Shown piece by piece: positions 1 through 11,480 of a stretch of DNA of 64,000 nt; the stretch's first letter is position 1; each line of letters opens with the position of its first letter. The position numbers and the translations under genes are program-made. The notes below the pieces were generated by a model, which was not told the DNA's origin, ran no database searches, and saw only the letters and a program-made list of their open reading frames with translations. Source of the DNA: Galerina marginata (lineage: Eukaryota > Basidiomycota > Agaricomycetes > Agaricales > Galerinaceae); contig JAECYW010000015.1 of NCBI GenBank assembly GCA_023014335.1, positions 1,054,001 through 1,118,000 of the forward strand, read 5' to 3'.

Positions 1-60
1 GAAAGCGAGGAAAGCGAAAAAACGCATATATGGAAGACCCAAATAACCAGGACACAAGCA

Positions 61-1041
61 CTAAAAAGTCAAAGATGGGAAAGAATAGCAACACCACCAC
101 GTAGAAACGTAGTCGAAAAAGAAATAAAACAAAAATCGAAACGACGTACTTTTCGAGCGTGAGTTGGGGTCGTAAATAAACTCGACAGCTAAAAGAGCAA
201 CAGGTAAGCACAACCTCCAACTAAAACTCAAAAAAACAAACATACGTTTATGACTTATCTTATTCTCCTTCCTCTCCTTCTCCTTCTCCTTGGAATCCTT
301 CCGGCCCCTGCCAATACTCCACCACTTCCCAGACCCATACCCATCCTCCGCCTTGACCTTCAACAGCCCATCCTTCTTCTCCCTCTCCCTCTCCTCCTTG
401 TCCTTGCCGCCCTCCGCCTTGACAGCCTTCGGCACATTCGTCACCTCACCCATCGCAGCGCCAGCTCCATTCCCATTCCCACCGCCCCAGCGCATCCCGT
501 CCAACCCCGCCCGTGACTTTTTCTTCTTCACCATCACGATCTCCCCAATATCCGGATCCTCAGTCGGGTCGACATAAATCTCGAACCCGCCCCTCGCAGA
601 GGACGTGCCCGTCCCGAACCCCTGCTGCACCTCGCGGTCAGAAACGCCGACTCTACGCACGACGTCGGAGAAGTCGCGCGCGCGTGCGTGCGTGTGGTCA
701 GAGTCCTTCTTGCCTAGGGACATACCCATCCCCATGCTGAGGATGGACAGCTTGGATTTTTTAGGCACGAGTTTGCGCCGGGCTTCGGGCTCGGCTTTAG
801 GCGCGAGCGGCGACGGAGAGGGGATGGAAGGGAGAGAAGGCATAGTCGCCCATGAGTCCTCCAGCGCGCGGTGGAAAGACGTGCTAGCCTCTGAGGAAGA
901 GAGGCCGGAGGCCGATGGTGTAGCGGAGATGAGGCGGATGGAGGGGATAGGCGGAGCCGAGGAGGGCGTGCCAGCAGCGCCGTTCGTCATCGTCATTCCT
1001 GAGTGTGCTGCTACCGGCGTTTTGGACAGCAGCGGCATCAC
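61..1041 (-). CDS. conserved low-complexity hypothetical protein
   Basis: Uninterrupted frame of 326 codons on the minus strand. The N-terminal third is rich in Ser, Pro and Ala. The best-defined block lies at about residues 120-185, reading FSDVVRRVG, then GGFEIYVDPTEDPDIGEI and a basic stretch KKKKSRAGLDGMRWG. This block looks like a conserved basidiomycete segment of unknown function. It is followed by a Lys/Glu-rich charged tail (about residues 205-265). The last 60 or so residues are suddenly hydrophobic and Phe-rich, unlike the rest, and probably represent 3' UTR or an unspliced intron rather than true protein. No catalytic motif or signal peptide is visible. The upstream DNA contains an imperfect GTCGTA repeat. 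Function is not recognised. Confidence 0.6.
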   Translation of the reverse strand: MMPLLSKTPVAAHSGMTMTNGAAGTPSSAPPIPSIRLISATPSASGLSSSEASTSFHRALEDSWATMPSLPSIPSPSPLAPKAEPEARRKLVPKKSKLSILSMGMGMSLGKKDSDHTHARARDFSDVVRRVGVSDREVQQGFGTGTSSARGGFEIYVDPTEDPDIGEIVMVKKKKSRAGLDGMRWGGGNGNGAGAAMGEVTNVPKAVKAEGGKDKEEREREKKDGLLKVKAEDGYGSGKWWSIGRGRKDSKEKEKERKENKISHKRMFVFLSFSWRLCLPVALLAVEFIYDPNSRSKSTSFRFLFYFFFDYVSTWWCCYSFPSLTF

Positions 1042-3541
1042 TGTCGTGTTCGTAGTCTTCGTGGTCGTAATCGTAGTCGTAGTCGTAACTTCTTGTCGGT
1101 GTCGTACAGTTTAAAAAAGCGTATAAAAGCTGGTCGTTGAAAGAAATAAAGCAAAAAAAGGTCGTAGAACAAAAGCTTGAGTGAGTCGTAAAAGTGGTGT
1201 TGATATTGTTGTTGATGAGGTTGGTAATGGCGATCAGTGAAATCGCACGTAGCCGTCTTCGTGGTAGTCGTTCAGATCCGTGTCGAAGACTCGTGAGCTA
1301 GAAACGCGTTAATTGTTGTATTTTCGAATGCAGGAACTCTATACAGCCCATCGATATCATCAGCATCACCGCCCACAAAACCTCGCACAAAACGTCCTCA
1401 CCTAAGCAAAGCCCACTTCAAGCTTCAGGCTTCCCTTCAACAGGCGAGCACAAAGAGCACCGAGCACCGAACCGCCCCAGACAAAGGAGCCGCTCAAGGT
1501 ATCTTCTCGTTGGATCCAGAAGGGAGGTTCGCGTTGGGACTCGGATGGGAGAGAACAGAGAACAGCCCCGCTCCGCACAGCACAGGGTTGGGAAGTTCAA
1601 CCACGTCACGGGATCGTTTAATTTCCTTTCCGAGTCCGCCTCGAGGCGGGGCGGTGGCAGTGCGTTACGTCAGCTGTTAAACGATCGATTGATGGGATTG
1701 GGAGTTGATGGGAAGCGGAACCAAATAACGCGTCGCGTCGCCTCGGGAAGACGTCATTTCTGGGCCTGAGGTAATTGGATAATGTACGCTGTCGAGCCTC
1801 GAATCGGATCGAACCTGCACGAATGCTGATAGTACTAATAGCAAGTTCTCTTGAAGATACCCTCCTCATGATCATTGAACTGTTTTACTTTGGTTTTACT
1901 TATGATTAAAAACTTGAAAGAAACAAGACAGACTCGGAAATGCGGCTGCCTCTGCGATTTTGCATCGAATTTTCAACATTCCTCACATTCAAATTCTCCA
2001 GTTATTTTAATACCTATGTACGAGTAAGTAAAATTACCGATCAGCATGAGAAGAGAACACTGAACAGCATGTGCGAATGATAAGATATCGATTCAGAGCC
2101 GCGCCAACTGTCTTCGCCTCGCCCTCTTCGTCTCAGAACCTCTGGCCTTTGAATTTTTTTGCGGCCTTCTCTACGCTCTAGTACTAGGATGAGCTTTGGT
2201 AGGTCCTCACCGTATCTCATCTCTCACCTGTTTACACACTTTGCTTCTCGCCGGTTTTAATCTGGATGCCTCCCCTTCAAGTTTGAGTTTTACATAAAGG
2301 ATGAGCACAGCATAATTTGAACACCGAGTAGGCGCTACTCAACCACCCATTGACATTACATCGCCGCCTCATCTCCCTAACACCTCGATTGGACTCGACT
2401 CAATGTCGCTGTTGATTTATCACCCTCATAAGGACATTCATAGGCTCCGGTTATGAGCCTGATGCCCGTGGGGAGTCGGGGTGGAGGGCAATTGGGCTGG
2501 ACTGGACTAGGTGCGGATTGGCGCCGGCGGCAGGGGTTATGTCGCTGATGAAAATAAAAAGGTCAAGCAGCTGGCCATTGGGTGTCTCGACTCAGAGAAA
2601 TTGGTGGATATTAGTGTACATTATCATATTGAGCCATGGAAATCCCATACTTACCTTTTTTTCGTCATGCCGCAGAAGATTGGTGAGCAAAGAACGTCTA
2701 GCGGATATTATAGCCAATTTTCGTTTTCGTTGTACCACTCGAGTAGTAGGGTACCCGTGCGAAGCACGGCGGAAGTTGCTTTCATCAAAAAATATCTTCC
2801 CATGATAGTAGATAGTGTTGGATAGTGTTCATTGTAATACATAAATCCCCCCCAAAAAGAAGTCCTACTGCACCATGCCCAGCCCAATATAATAGGGTAG
2901 CAAAAGTGATATGACTCCCAATGCGATACTTAAATCCCAAAGAGAACATCTTACTCTGCCTTGCCCGGCTTGTGTCCTATCACCAGAGCCACTGGCAACC
3001 AAAGCCATCACCACAGGAAACCAGCAGAAAGACATGGTGATGAGTTTTGTGAGCCTGGGGCTCGTAGTGGGCGCAACTACTAACATGAAAAGCCAACCCC
3101 GACGATGCATCATGTTAGGACCCCAAACCAAAGGTTAAGTTTACCTGATATACAAAAAATGGAAAAGCGAGGCCTTCAAAAGAATTTCGTCCTTCCAATG
3201 AAGTGCACTGCGTTGCCGACAGGCAATGTCTATCGTCCAAGAGCGTGTTGTGGCGCAGGTTACACATAGCAGCGCCAAAAAAATCAGGAGGTGCTTGGGG
3301 CATACGAAGACGTAGGATTATTCCAACCTGCTGTCTATTCTGCCTCAACGGTTTACCACAGGAGGTTGAGAAAGAGCGTGAGCTAGACCGCCGGAAAGTC
3401 CAGAACCGCCAACCGCGGAAAATCACAGCCAACAACTTGGCGGCTCCGATATTTCACCGCATAGAAGACTTGTAAAAATATCCATGATCATGAGCTTTCT
3501 ACACCGCCCTTAACCGGTAACCTTCAACTACCACCTATCCC
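1042..3541. other. intergenic stretch; no confident gene
   Basis: Just upstream of the 61-1041 gene there is an imperfect run of GTCGTA hexamers (about 1043-1090), a simple repeat in the probable promoter. At about 2746-2766 a short perfect hairpin (CCGTGC / GCACGG) sits beside GGTACC, resembling a decayed Helitron 3' end. On the minus strand at 2865-3435 two short frames include a hydrophobic C-terminal stretch and an intron-like junction near 3140 (CAG then GTAAAC). This may be a small membrane-protein gene or a remnant, but I could not assemble it. Confidence 0.3.
2740..2790 (-). mobile_element. possible decayed Helitron-type terminus
   Basis: Read on the minus strand, the sequence contains a 6-bp stem hairpin CCGTGC-TTC-GCACGG followed by GGTACCCTACTA. 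Many eukaryotic Helitrons end in a similar GC-rich hairpin followed a few bases later by CTRR. Here no clean CTRR follows and no Rep/helicase frame is nearby, so at best this is a relic. Confidence 0.2.
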
Positions 3542-4319
3542 ATGTACGAACAATCCACAGACTCAGAAAGCACCCTCCTCCCTCCTCCTCCCTCACACAC
3601 AATCTCACTCGTCTTCTCCACACCAAGCGTAACAAACTCAACTGTCCTCGTCGATGCGACACCAATCGTGAAGATATCCACCACCGATGCAGCAGGAGAT
3701 CACACAACCATTCGCGACGCCCAGACAAAAGAGCTTCTCGTGGACATCCAGCACCGCACCCTCAGATCGGATACTGTGACATTTACGCACCATTTCAATG
3801 GAAAACCGTTGAAGTTGAAGGAATGGCTGAAGGAACAGACTTTGGGAGATGGGCGGTGAGTATAAATTATCTACTATACCCTCGTCTGGGATCGTATTTT
3901 TTGGATTTTTATGCCTGAGTCGGTAGCCCAGGGTGGACCATGGAAACGTCAGTAGGGAACTTCATTTGGCGCCCGGATGTTTCGTTTCGTTTGGCAGTAA
4001 GTCTCCTCCTTCCCATATAAACCTCAGTAAAACCACACTTGTTCTCCAGTTAAGACCAGTCGTCGACGGAGAAACGGCCCAACCAATAGCATGGGCCCAG
4101 CTCCAAACCCAGTCAACCCCTCTCACATTGCTTATCTCTCGCGACGTTGACACCCAGGCCATCCGCGATGAAATCGTCGCATCTTTCATCGTACTAGAGC
4201 AGCGCATGCGGATGAATGAGAAAGGATACGCCAAGGCCGACGGTTGGTTCGCTGTTCACCGGACTGTGCTTGGACACCCGGCCCATGCTGAGGATCTGGG
4301 ATTTGGCACCAGGAGATAA
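3542..4319 (+). CDS. DUF6593-like protein
   Basis: Two exons are supported: 3542-3855 and 3932-4319. The donor GCG|GTGAGT and acceptor CCCAG|G restore one frame of about 233 codons. The central FNGKPLKLKEWL segment, the later LRPVVDGE and AWAQLQ strands, and the C-terminal helix (DEIVASFIVLEQRMR) resemble DUF6593, a basidiomycete family with a probable tubby/LURP-like beta-barrel and a terminal helix. Its biochemical role is unknown. A second intron-like segment at 3994-4046 (GTAAGT...TCTCCAG) is open in frame. Splicing it would shift the frame, so I keep it as coding. There is no signal peptide. Confidence 0.65.
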
Positions 4320-4862
4320 TGTTACTACATGTACCATTCTCCTCCAAGATATATTAACGGTAGTTAAATTGTTCAGATGCTGTTTGAGAGATTTATTGCC
4401 GCTTAATTAAGCAGAGCATTTTTTTTTTTTTTTTTTCTTGAGTCGTTTTATTGCCTCTGGAGGTAAGCAGAGCATAATAAGCTACCTGTCTTGGATGGTC
4501 GTGGTGAAAAATGGCGTTGTGGTCCTGCAGTTAGTAGTGGGACTGCGGTCTAAAAAGAAGGAAATACATGACAAAATTCCACCACATGAGGCAAAAGAGA
4601 GCAGACACTAGTTAAGGAGTGTCCAAAGGAAGTATGCTCATAATACGAACGATAAAGAACAATGCAGCCAAGATGGATATAGAAATAAGCGCCCGTCAAA
4701 TACGACCATTTCTCCAATCACCGCGAGTTCCTAAGTGCTTCATACTTGTACGAATAATACCCGTTCTAACTCACGGGGATTTAGATATATTTAAATAACT
4801 GAAGGTGCTACTTTAATATTATAAATATGCGATGTAGTCATAGTCAGAACCTCTCTATGTAG
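4320..4862. other. intergenic stretch between convergent genes
   Basis: Contains a 20-nt T run at about 4419-4437 and otherwise AT-leaning sequence. It lies between the 3' ends of the DUF6593 gene and the kinase gene, so it should hold both terminators. No coding potential seen. Confidence 0.5.
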
Positions 4863-6109
4863 CTACTCCTCATCCTGGCCATTGCCCGCTTCAGCAGACG
4901 TGAGGCTTTGAGCAAGCCTTGAAAATTGCAGAGTCGCCACCCAATTGCTGACTACGTCCATGTTAGGACGGTTCTTAGCTTCATGGCTCCAGCACTTCGT
5001 CAATAAGTCCCAAATATCATCCGTCATCTGAGCAGACTCAGGACGCGATGGCCGTATTCCTGATGTAATATCCATTATCACGCCGTATACGTGTCGTCTA
5101 TGGGAAAAGGGCGGATGCCGGGTGATTATCTACCACAGACATTAGCTCCCAAAAGATGAAGGACGATACAGGAATCTGACACTAACCTCCAGAGCCGCCA
5201 TTCCAAAACTATGGACATCATTGGGCGGAGTGAGAGGATACGTATCCTCGGTGTGCTCATCCGGATGTGTGTTGATGAGTTCAGGTGCCATCCATCTTAC
5301 TTCGTTCAGGCTTTCGCGTGTATTTGCCGTGGTTAGGTCAACAGGATACGGCAAGTTTCTCATTCCAAGATCGGATAGCTGAGGTTCTCCGTTATCAGAA
5401 ATTAGAATATTTGACTGTTAATAAGCGGGCGTTGTTAAATTTCTGTATCTCAATAATCAAAAGGACACTTACTCCTTGAACTTTGCCATGAACGATTGGC
5501 GGTTTCCTACTGTGTAGGTATTGCAAACCGCTGGCTACGCCACACAACTATCCCAACAGATAAGGAAAGAAAACAGCGATCGACATACAAAAGGCTCACA
5601 ATATGAAGAATATCCGCGTTTTGACATCGAGATATGAATTCATTCACATTCCCGTGCCGATACTCTGGCAGTACAAGAGCAGGGATGGAGGAATCGCTCT
5701 GCGTCAAACCAACAAACTTGGCGATGTTTGGATGTGAGCTAGCCGCCTGCCATGCACATAATTCGACTTCGAGCCTCTGCATTACGATGTTAGAATAATA
5801 AGCAGCGTTTTAAGGTTGGGAAGATCATGCCTTTTTGAAGTTTATTTGCGAGCTTTGATCCATGCCTACCGAGCGCCAGGATTTGACGATCACCTTATCC
5901 TCCCCTAGTTTCCCTTTGTACAGGTTTGTATAAAGGGGCATTAGAAACGGGTCGATTTCACGGGTGAGTTGATGAGGTGACATGTTGCAATATTCCATGT
6001 TTTGTTGTGGCTTAGCCCGTATAAGTAGGGGATTGGAACAATGAAGGACAACCCTTTGTTCCGCTTCTGAATCGGCGTCTACCACACTGCAACGTGTCAT
6101 CATACCCAT
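4863..6109 (-). CDS. protein kinase-fold protein with degenerate catalytic loop (probable pseudokinase)
   Basis: Multi-exon minus-strand gene. Reading 5' to 3': exon to about 5825 with YKGKLGEDKVIVKSW, which supplies the beta-3 lysine; exon from 5782 with EVELCAWQAASSHPNI (alpha-C) and hinge LVLPEYRHGNV; exon near 5560-5485 with GLQYLHSRKPPIVHGKVQG; then SNILIS and SDLGM; then RWMAPEL and DVHSFGMAALEV (5363-5190); and a C-lobe exon ending at the stop at 4863 (KCWSHEAKNRP). The catalytic loop reads HGKVQGSN where active relatives have HGDLKGSN or HRDLKxxN. The catalytic Asp is therefore Lys and the loop Lys is Gln, although Asn and the DLG Asp remain. The intron between FKK and RLEVEL begins with GC (AAG|GCATGA) instead of GT. 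Upstream exons may extend to about 6934. Confidence 0.7.
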
Positions 6110-7644
6110 TAAAACTTGAATAGGCGCACAAGTTAGTAGGGTGAATGCCCACGTTTTTTGAAGGAAGTTTTCCAGAAGGTGAGTCCAAGTACCCGCTCTT
6201 ATAGAAGGGTAGATGACTGTGCACCGAAAAGCAGTGCCATAATTGGGAGAACTGGTTTGCCGTCACATCTTTGCTGATCCTCGTAATTACAGATACCTCC
6301 TATTCTCAGCCACTTCTATGAATAATTCAATGTCAACGGGTATGAAAAAGACTTACGAATGACTCCGCTCATATACCACGAAACCAGTAGCAGGGACTGC
6401 TATTTGAGGGAAACCTCCTGAGCTCGGGGATTTGTCAATCACGTAGGTGTTTTGAAAAGGCGCCAACGAAATGCAATGGTTCTCCGGTCATCTATGGGGA
6501 CAGGAAACTGCCCATTCGTGCAAGGTGAGGTTCTTGCTCAACGTTGTTGTTGGTTGAGACAGAGTACGATATTCGGTTTGAACCGTGCCGATAGCTGTGT
6601 CAAATTTAAATGTTGCACCGCCACGTTATGAGCTCTCTTCCAGTCTTCCTTTGCACGACAATTCACAGACAATTGGTACGCCATCCCACGCTGTATTCGA
6701 GTCTCTGGACGAATGGCTTTGCAGGCAGAATCGATATATCGTGAGTGGCACTCTCACAAGCTCAAAGTAGTTGAGTTGGTCCCTCCAGCTTCCATGTCGA
6801 AAAGTTCTCAAAATTTTCATCCTATTAAGCATCAACCGAGTCAGAAATCCTGGCGTTAATGTGGCAAGGAAGGGAACAAAAGACGCCCTAAAAATATCAA
6901 CCCCTGTTCTGAGGCATTGTCTAACTCCTCTCAACGGTCATCCCCTTTTTCGGTACGATAGTCACTTCTTTTTCCACCTTCCTGTGAGGCGAGTCCAAGG
7001 CTAAACTCTGCTCCTAGGCATCTGCAGTCTGACCTATCTTGCTGACCGATATTCGGATGACACGCAAGATATTGGTCGAGAGAATGTCTAATTGGCCGGC
7101 ATTTTTTTTTCTTTGTGAAACTGCGCATGGGCGACGGAAACGTGGCCGGAGGATGACGGACAACGACCCCGATATGGATTGCTCAGCGCCCGCGGTGACC
7201 TGAAGTGCCATCTGTGGGATTTGTGTCGGTCTATTTTGTCGGTCACGAGAGACCATTCCACAATGAGGTCCCGACCAAAACGGCCCACGGATATCCTGAC
7301 TCTTAACCATCATCTTACCGGCCCCGTTTTCATTTATTTTGAAAAAATTTGCCCACTGGACTCAGCCATTATATCTCATACCTTCTGGTGCCACTCCGAT
7401 TGTCTTCAAGCTAGGAAATCGACATGATGTGGGATTTTGGAGGTCATGGTCAAGAAACGCGGGCTCGAAGTCGAAGCAGATCTCCTCAGCCTCCTCAGAT
7501 GAGGGTCCCAAGCCCAGCGTACGCATTGTATCCTTCTTCGTCTTGATGCTAGTCTAACGTTCAAGTGGCACTAGCTTCCCGATCGCGTAAGTGAACTTTA
7601 GAAAATCTGTGCACTATGGAGTGCATTTCTGAATGCCTCTCCAG
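6110..7644. other. upstream region of the kinase; possible extra or broken 5' exons
   Basis: On the minus strand, fragments look exon-like: about 6934-6640 (with a GTGAGA...CAAAG intron-like segment after NYFEL), 6560-6500, and 6470-6357 ending at a good donor (TTC|GTAAGT). Between the second and third an in-frame TGA near 6494 interrupts the reading. Either there is an intron I could not place or the N-terminal part is decaying. The final 400 bases lie upstream of the metacaspase and contain its probable first exon (ending before GTAAGT near 7588), for which I found no certain ATG. Confidence 0.3.
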
Positions 7645-9830
7645 GCGAACGAACTCTCATCCTAGCCCCAACTCATATGGATATGGCATTCCTGCCAGTT
7701 CATCTTATCCACAAGCGCCACCACCGTCTCCGTATTCGCCTTATTACTCGTAAGTACAAGACTTCCAAGTACGACAATGCTGAAATATGTCGAATATACA
7801 GGTCCCACGACTATCCATCAATGCCGCGCGCTGGTCCAGCGCCTCCACAACCACACTACCCTGCCCCTCAAGTCATCCACGTTATCCACCATTCGTCCCA
7901 CCACTCGCATAAGCACAAAAAACATCGCAGTCACTCGCACTCGCGCGCGCATAGTAACCCTCCAACGCCAATATCGGCCTCAACGTCTTATCAATCTGCT
8001 CCAGTTATTCCACCAGCACCTTCTCCGCGTGTTCATTTCTCGTCTTCGCAGCCGGCGGCACAACATAATGTCTTGCTTAAGCCGCCCCCACGAATTCGGG
8101 TACACTCCCAGCCGACGGTCCCAACTTCGATGCCAGCTCCGACTTATGCCCCGGTACCGACTCATGCCCAAGTTCCGACTCATGCCCAAGTTCCGACTTA
8201 TGCCCCCAATTTGGAACCTCTAAACCCTCTATTTCAATATTCAAAATGTACAGGAAGGAAAAGGGCGCTCTGTGTAAGTTCCAGCTTAATGGCAAGAATA
8301 AGAAATTTACCCGTTTTTGTTTTGCAGATTGGGATCAATTACAGAGGACAAGCCAACGAGCTGCGTGGATGCGTGAACGACGCCAAAAATGTCCGCAATT
8401 TCTTAATTCGTGCGCCTTTTTTTTTTCTTCCGGTAAACCATGACTCATCCTGCTTCAGGACAAGCAGGCTACGATCCGAAAGAAATTCTCCTCCTAACGG
8501 ATGACGCCAAAGACGGTCGCAACCTACCCACAAGAGACAACATAATCGAAGCGATGCGCTGGCTCGTCCGCCATGCCAAAACCAATGATTCCCTGTTTTT
8601 CCACTGTAAGCTTTACGAAATGATCGGACGTAAGTGCCCACTCACCCCCTTGGCAGATTCGGGACACGGAGGTCAGACGCCCGACCTAGATGGAGACGAG
8701 GTCGACGGATGGGACGAAAGTATGTCTTGATCCGTGCCTATTTACGTTAACCTCGGATGCTGACGCCAACTTGCGACCCACAGCGATTTATCCTGTCGAT
8801 TTCAAAACGAAAGGACATATTGTCGATGATGTAGGTCATCTGTCTCTCAATCAACTCCTAAGCTTATCCATGCCTGATAGCAAATGCATGAAATTATGGT
8901 AAATTGATCTCAGATTTTGAGTTGGAAGGAAAGCTTTAATGCAATCCGTCTAGGTCAAGCCCTTGCCTCCAGGATGTCGCCTAACGGTATGCCGTATCCA
9001 CACTCTCTGTTACGCATTCGCTTACCACACGGTTCCAGGGCCTTTTCGATGTAAATATTCTGTCTTTGATGTCATGAAAAAAAAAACTGATGATTTTTCG
9101 CAGGCTTGCCATTCAGGAACGGTCTTGGGTTTGTCTAAACACATCCAGTTCATAATTTTTTTCCTGACCTATCTCCATTATAGATCTACCATACATCGTA
9201 CGTATAAACCAAACACACATCACGAATCATACTAATCCTTTCCCTTACAGTACTCGTCACATGGGCGCTTAAAAGGAAGCCATATCAGCGCCAGAGCACG
9301 AGCCAGTAAATCGACGCCCGCCGACGTGGTACGTCTATCATCCCTGCAACACACGACCTATCATTTCTTAACGGTTCCATAGATCTCCTGGTCAGGCTGT
9401 AAAGACGGTCAGACAAGCGCGGACACCTTCGCAGGCGGTGTTGCTGTAGGCGCCATGAGCCACGTAAGTATACCTTTCTCTCTAGAAGCAAGTATACTGG
9501 TTCTCATGCTGTGATTCCGCTTAGGCCTTCATCACGGCTCTCAGTCAGTTGTTTCTTGTCTTTAATGGACAATGTTTCTTAATGATTTTATTAGCCAATA
9601 AACCCCATCAAACGTACCAGGAGCTGCTGCGTTCCGTCAGGTAGGTCCTTCCTGGAGATGCGGTCAAACATGATCATGAAACATTTTCACAGGTTGATCC
9701 TCCATCCCAGATTCAGCCAGCGGCCACAGCTAGGAAGTTCCCATCACATTGTAAGCCTTTTTACTCCTCGAGACGAGCTGAATTGATAATTTTTTGTTTC
9801 TAGAATACTAATCTGCAGTTCATCATCTAA
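7645..9830 (+). CDS. type I metacaspase
   Basis: Cysteine peptidase of the caspase-like clan, cleaving after Arg/Lys and linked to fungal stress, ageing and protein quality control. The N-terminal prodomain (7645-7749, 7802-8273) is Pro/His/Gln-rich with repeats of THAQVP. The p20 region begins at [11 protein letters not shown] and GINYRGQ. The catalytic His lies in HYSGHGG, split across the intron between 8605 and 8657. The catalytic Cys lies in DACHSGT (exon 9104-9128). The p10 part contains [13 protein letters not shown] and ends [13 protein letters not shown] at 9830. About 17 exons stay in frame: 8328-8409, 8459-8605, 8657-8719, 8784-8830, 8881-8898, 8954-8986, 9039-9050, 9104-9128, 9184-9197, 9251-9328, 9383-9463, 9525-9543, 9595-9640, 9693-9750, 9804-9830. 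The gene appears intact. The true start codon is probably in an exon upstream of 7590. Confidence 0.93.
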
Positions 9831-10103
9831 CTTTCCTCATTTTCTTGATCGTGAAATCTTCTTGCTTTCGATCGTTGACATCTGCTCTGGATACTAGTAT
9901 AAAAGAACTACTCTAAATTATGGCTATCGTAATATGTACCATAACTTATACGCTGTACAACCTGTGTCGTAAGTCATCAAATAGGTGACCAGAAAAATCA
10001 AAGTTTGTTTAACCACCTTTCGCAACCCTAAGCGTCTTTACTAAATGGCACCCATACCACATTCCAAGTATTCAATTTATTTCAATTTCAACACCCTATT
10101 CAC

Positions 10104-11480
10104 CTACGTACTCCTCTTAACCAACTCCCCATCCAGCGAAACCTCCACCAACTCCGGCCAAATCCCAACATTCCCCTGCCAAAGCCCATAAACCAGCTCT
10201 GACGCACCCTTCACACACTCCAGCACCATCTCACTCACCGCAGGAAAAGCAGCAGCCATCGCCTCCCCCGCCGCCAAACTCACATCCAAGCCCTTCAACA
10301 CCAACCTCCGCAGCTCAACAAAAACCACCAGCGGGCTCGCCCCGAGCATAACCACCAACCCCACCATCGCCTCCTGGCTCAGCCCCGACAGCTCGAGGTC
10401 CCGCAGGGTGTGATACAAGCTCAGGGTGAAGAACAGCGTGTATATATCCTGATGCTCGTCCGCCGGGCCCGCGCACCGCAGTTCCGATAGGGAGAGTGTG
10501 GTGACTGACGAGGCGTGCTGTTTTATGAGCCGCCGGACGTAGGGCAGCCCGCCGGGGATCATGACGCGGTGCAGGACGAGCCGGCTGACGCGGGTTTTCA
10601 TGAAGAGGTGGAAGTGGTTTTGGTATGAGAGGAAGGTATCGCGCAGTGCGACGTGTTCGAGGCGCCAGCGGGGGAAGGCGGAGATGGGGACGCCGTCGAC
10701 GCGGAGGGTCGTGAGGTGTGGTGCGACGAGGCTGAGGTCGGGCGGGAAGAACGGTTGGACGCATTGCGGGATCGCGCTGGTGCTGGTGGTGGAGTTGCTG
10801 CTGCTGCTGCTTGGGAGGATTTGCACAAGATGCAGATGGGTTAAGGGCGTGTAGGCGGTGTCGTTTGGGGAGGAGGAGAGGTTGCGTTCGAGGAAGACGT
10901 CGAGAACGGCTGTGATCACGAGCTCGCTGCTCATGAGGCGGAGGGAATGCAACCGCTGGATGTGCGGGAGCAGCACGCGGCGGATGTTTTCTTCATACCG
11001 TGATTTTTGGATCCAGGATAAGGGGAGTGGAGGGTCGTCCAGGCTGAATGCGATATCCAAGTTTATAGGCAGATCGGCGGAGCGAGAGAGGAAGAGGGCG
11101 GTCGTGTCTGTCGCTTTGACGTCGGTGTAGTTTCTGCTGACAAAAGCATTACGGCCGAGGGTTAACCTCGTCCAGAGAGCTTGCAAGTCGATGGCGACAT
11201 ATCGCCACCTTGCACAAACATGTGAAAGGGCGATGCAATGGAGGAGGAAGTCCTTCTGGGAAGGAAGGGCGCAGAAATTCGTGGAATCTGCGGGAGGTGC
11301 TGCGTGGGTTACTGCAGCTTCGGCAGCAGCAGCAACATGAGTGCTGCTGGAGCTAGGCGCCGGCAATTGCGCAGTGTGTGGCGAGTGGCGTCCAGCAATA
11401 CGGCCCACCTCAGCAGCGCTGAGCTCGAAGATTGCGCACAGTATCTCCGTAGGCAGGTCATGCACAGCTGGCATCCCCAA
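10104..11480 (-). CDS. F-box-like domain protein
   Basis: Single-exon frame of 458 codons. The N-terminus has the F-box-like signature HDLPTEILCAIFELS, an inserted Ser/Ala/His-rich loop, and then the second half LSHVCARWRYVAIDLQALWTRL. This arrangement is typical of agaricomycete F-box-like proteins. The rest contains leucine-rich segments (LRLMSSEL, LTHLHLVQILP, LTTLRVDGVP, LRDLELSGLS) that could form an irregular LRR substrate-binding region. The expected role is substrate recognition in an SCF ubiquitin ligase through Skp1; the substrate is unknown. The start ATG is the first in frame and stop-codon flanks are clear. The coding DNA is GC-rich. Confidence 0.8.
   Translation of the reverse strand: MGMPAVHDLPTEILCAIFELSAAEVGRIAGRHSPHTAQLPAPSSSSTHVAAAAEAAVTHAAPPADSTNFCALPSQKDFLLHCIALSHVCARWRYVAIDLQALWTRLTLGRNAFVSRNYTDVKATDTTALFLSRSADLPINLDIAFSLDDPPLPLSWIQKSRYEENIRRVLLPHIQRLHSLRLMSSELVITAVLDVFLERNLSSSPNDTAYTPLTHLHLVQILPSSSSSNSTTSTSAIPQCVQPFFPPDLSLVAPHLTTLRVDGVPISAFPRWRLEHVALRDTFLSYQNHFHLFMKTRVSRLVLHRVMIPGGLPYVRRLIKQHASSVTTLSLSELRCAGPADEHQDIYTLFFTLSLYHTLRDLELSGLSQEAMVGLVVMLGASPLVVFVELRRLVLKGLDVSLAAGEAMAAAFPAVSEMVLECVKGASELVYGLWQGNVGIWPELVEVSLDGELVKRST

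Noticed and set aside
3994..4046. Second intron in the DUF6593 gene
   Set aside because: Donor and acceptor look good, but removal shifts the frame and the unspliced frame is open.
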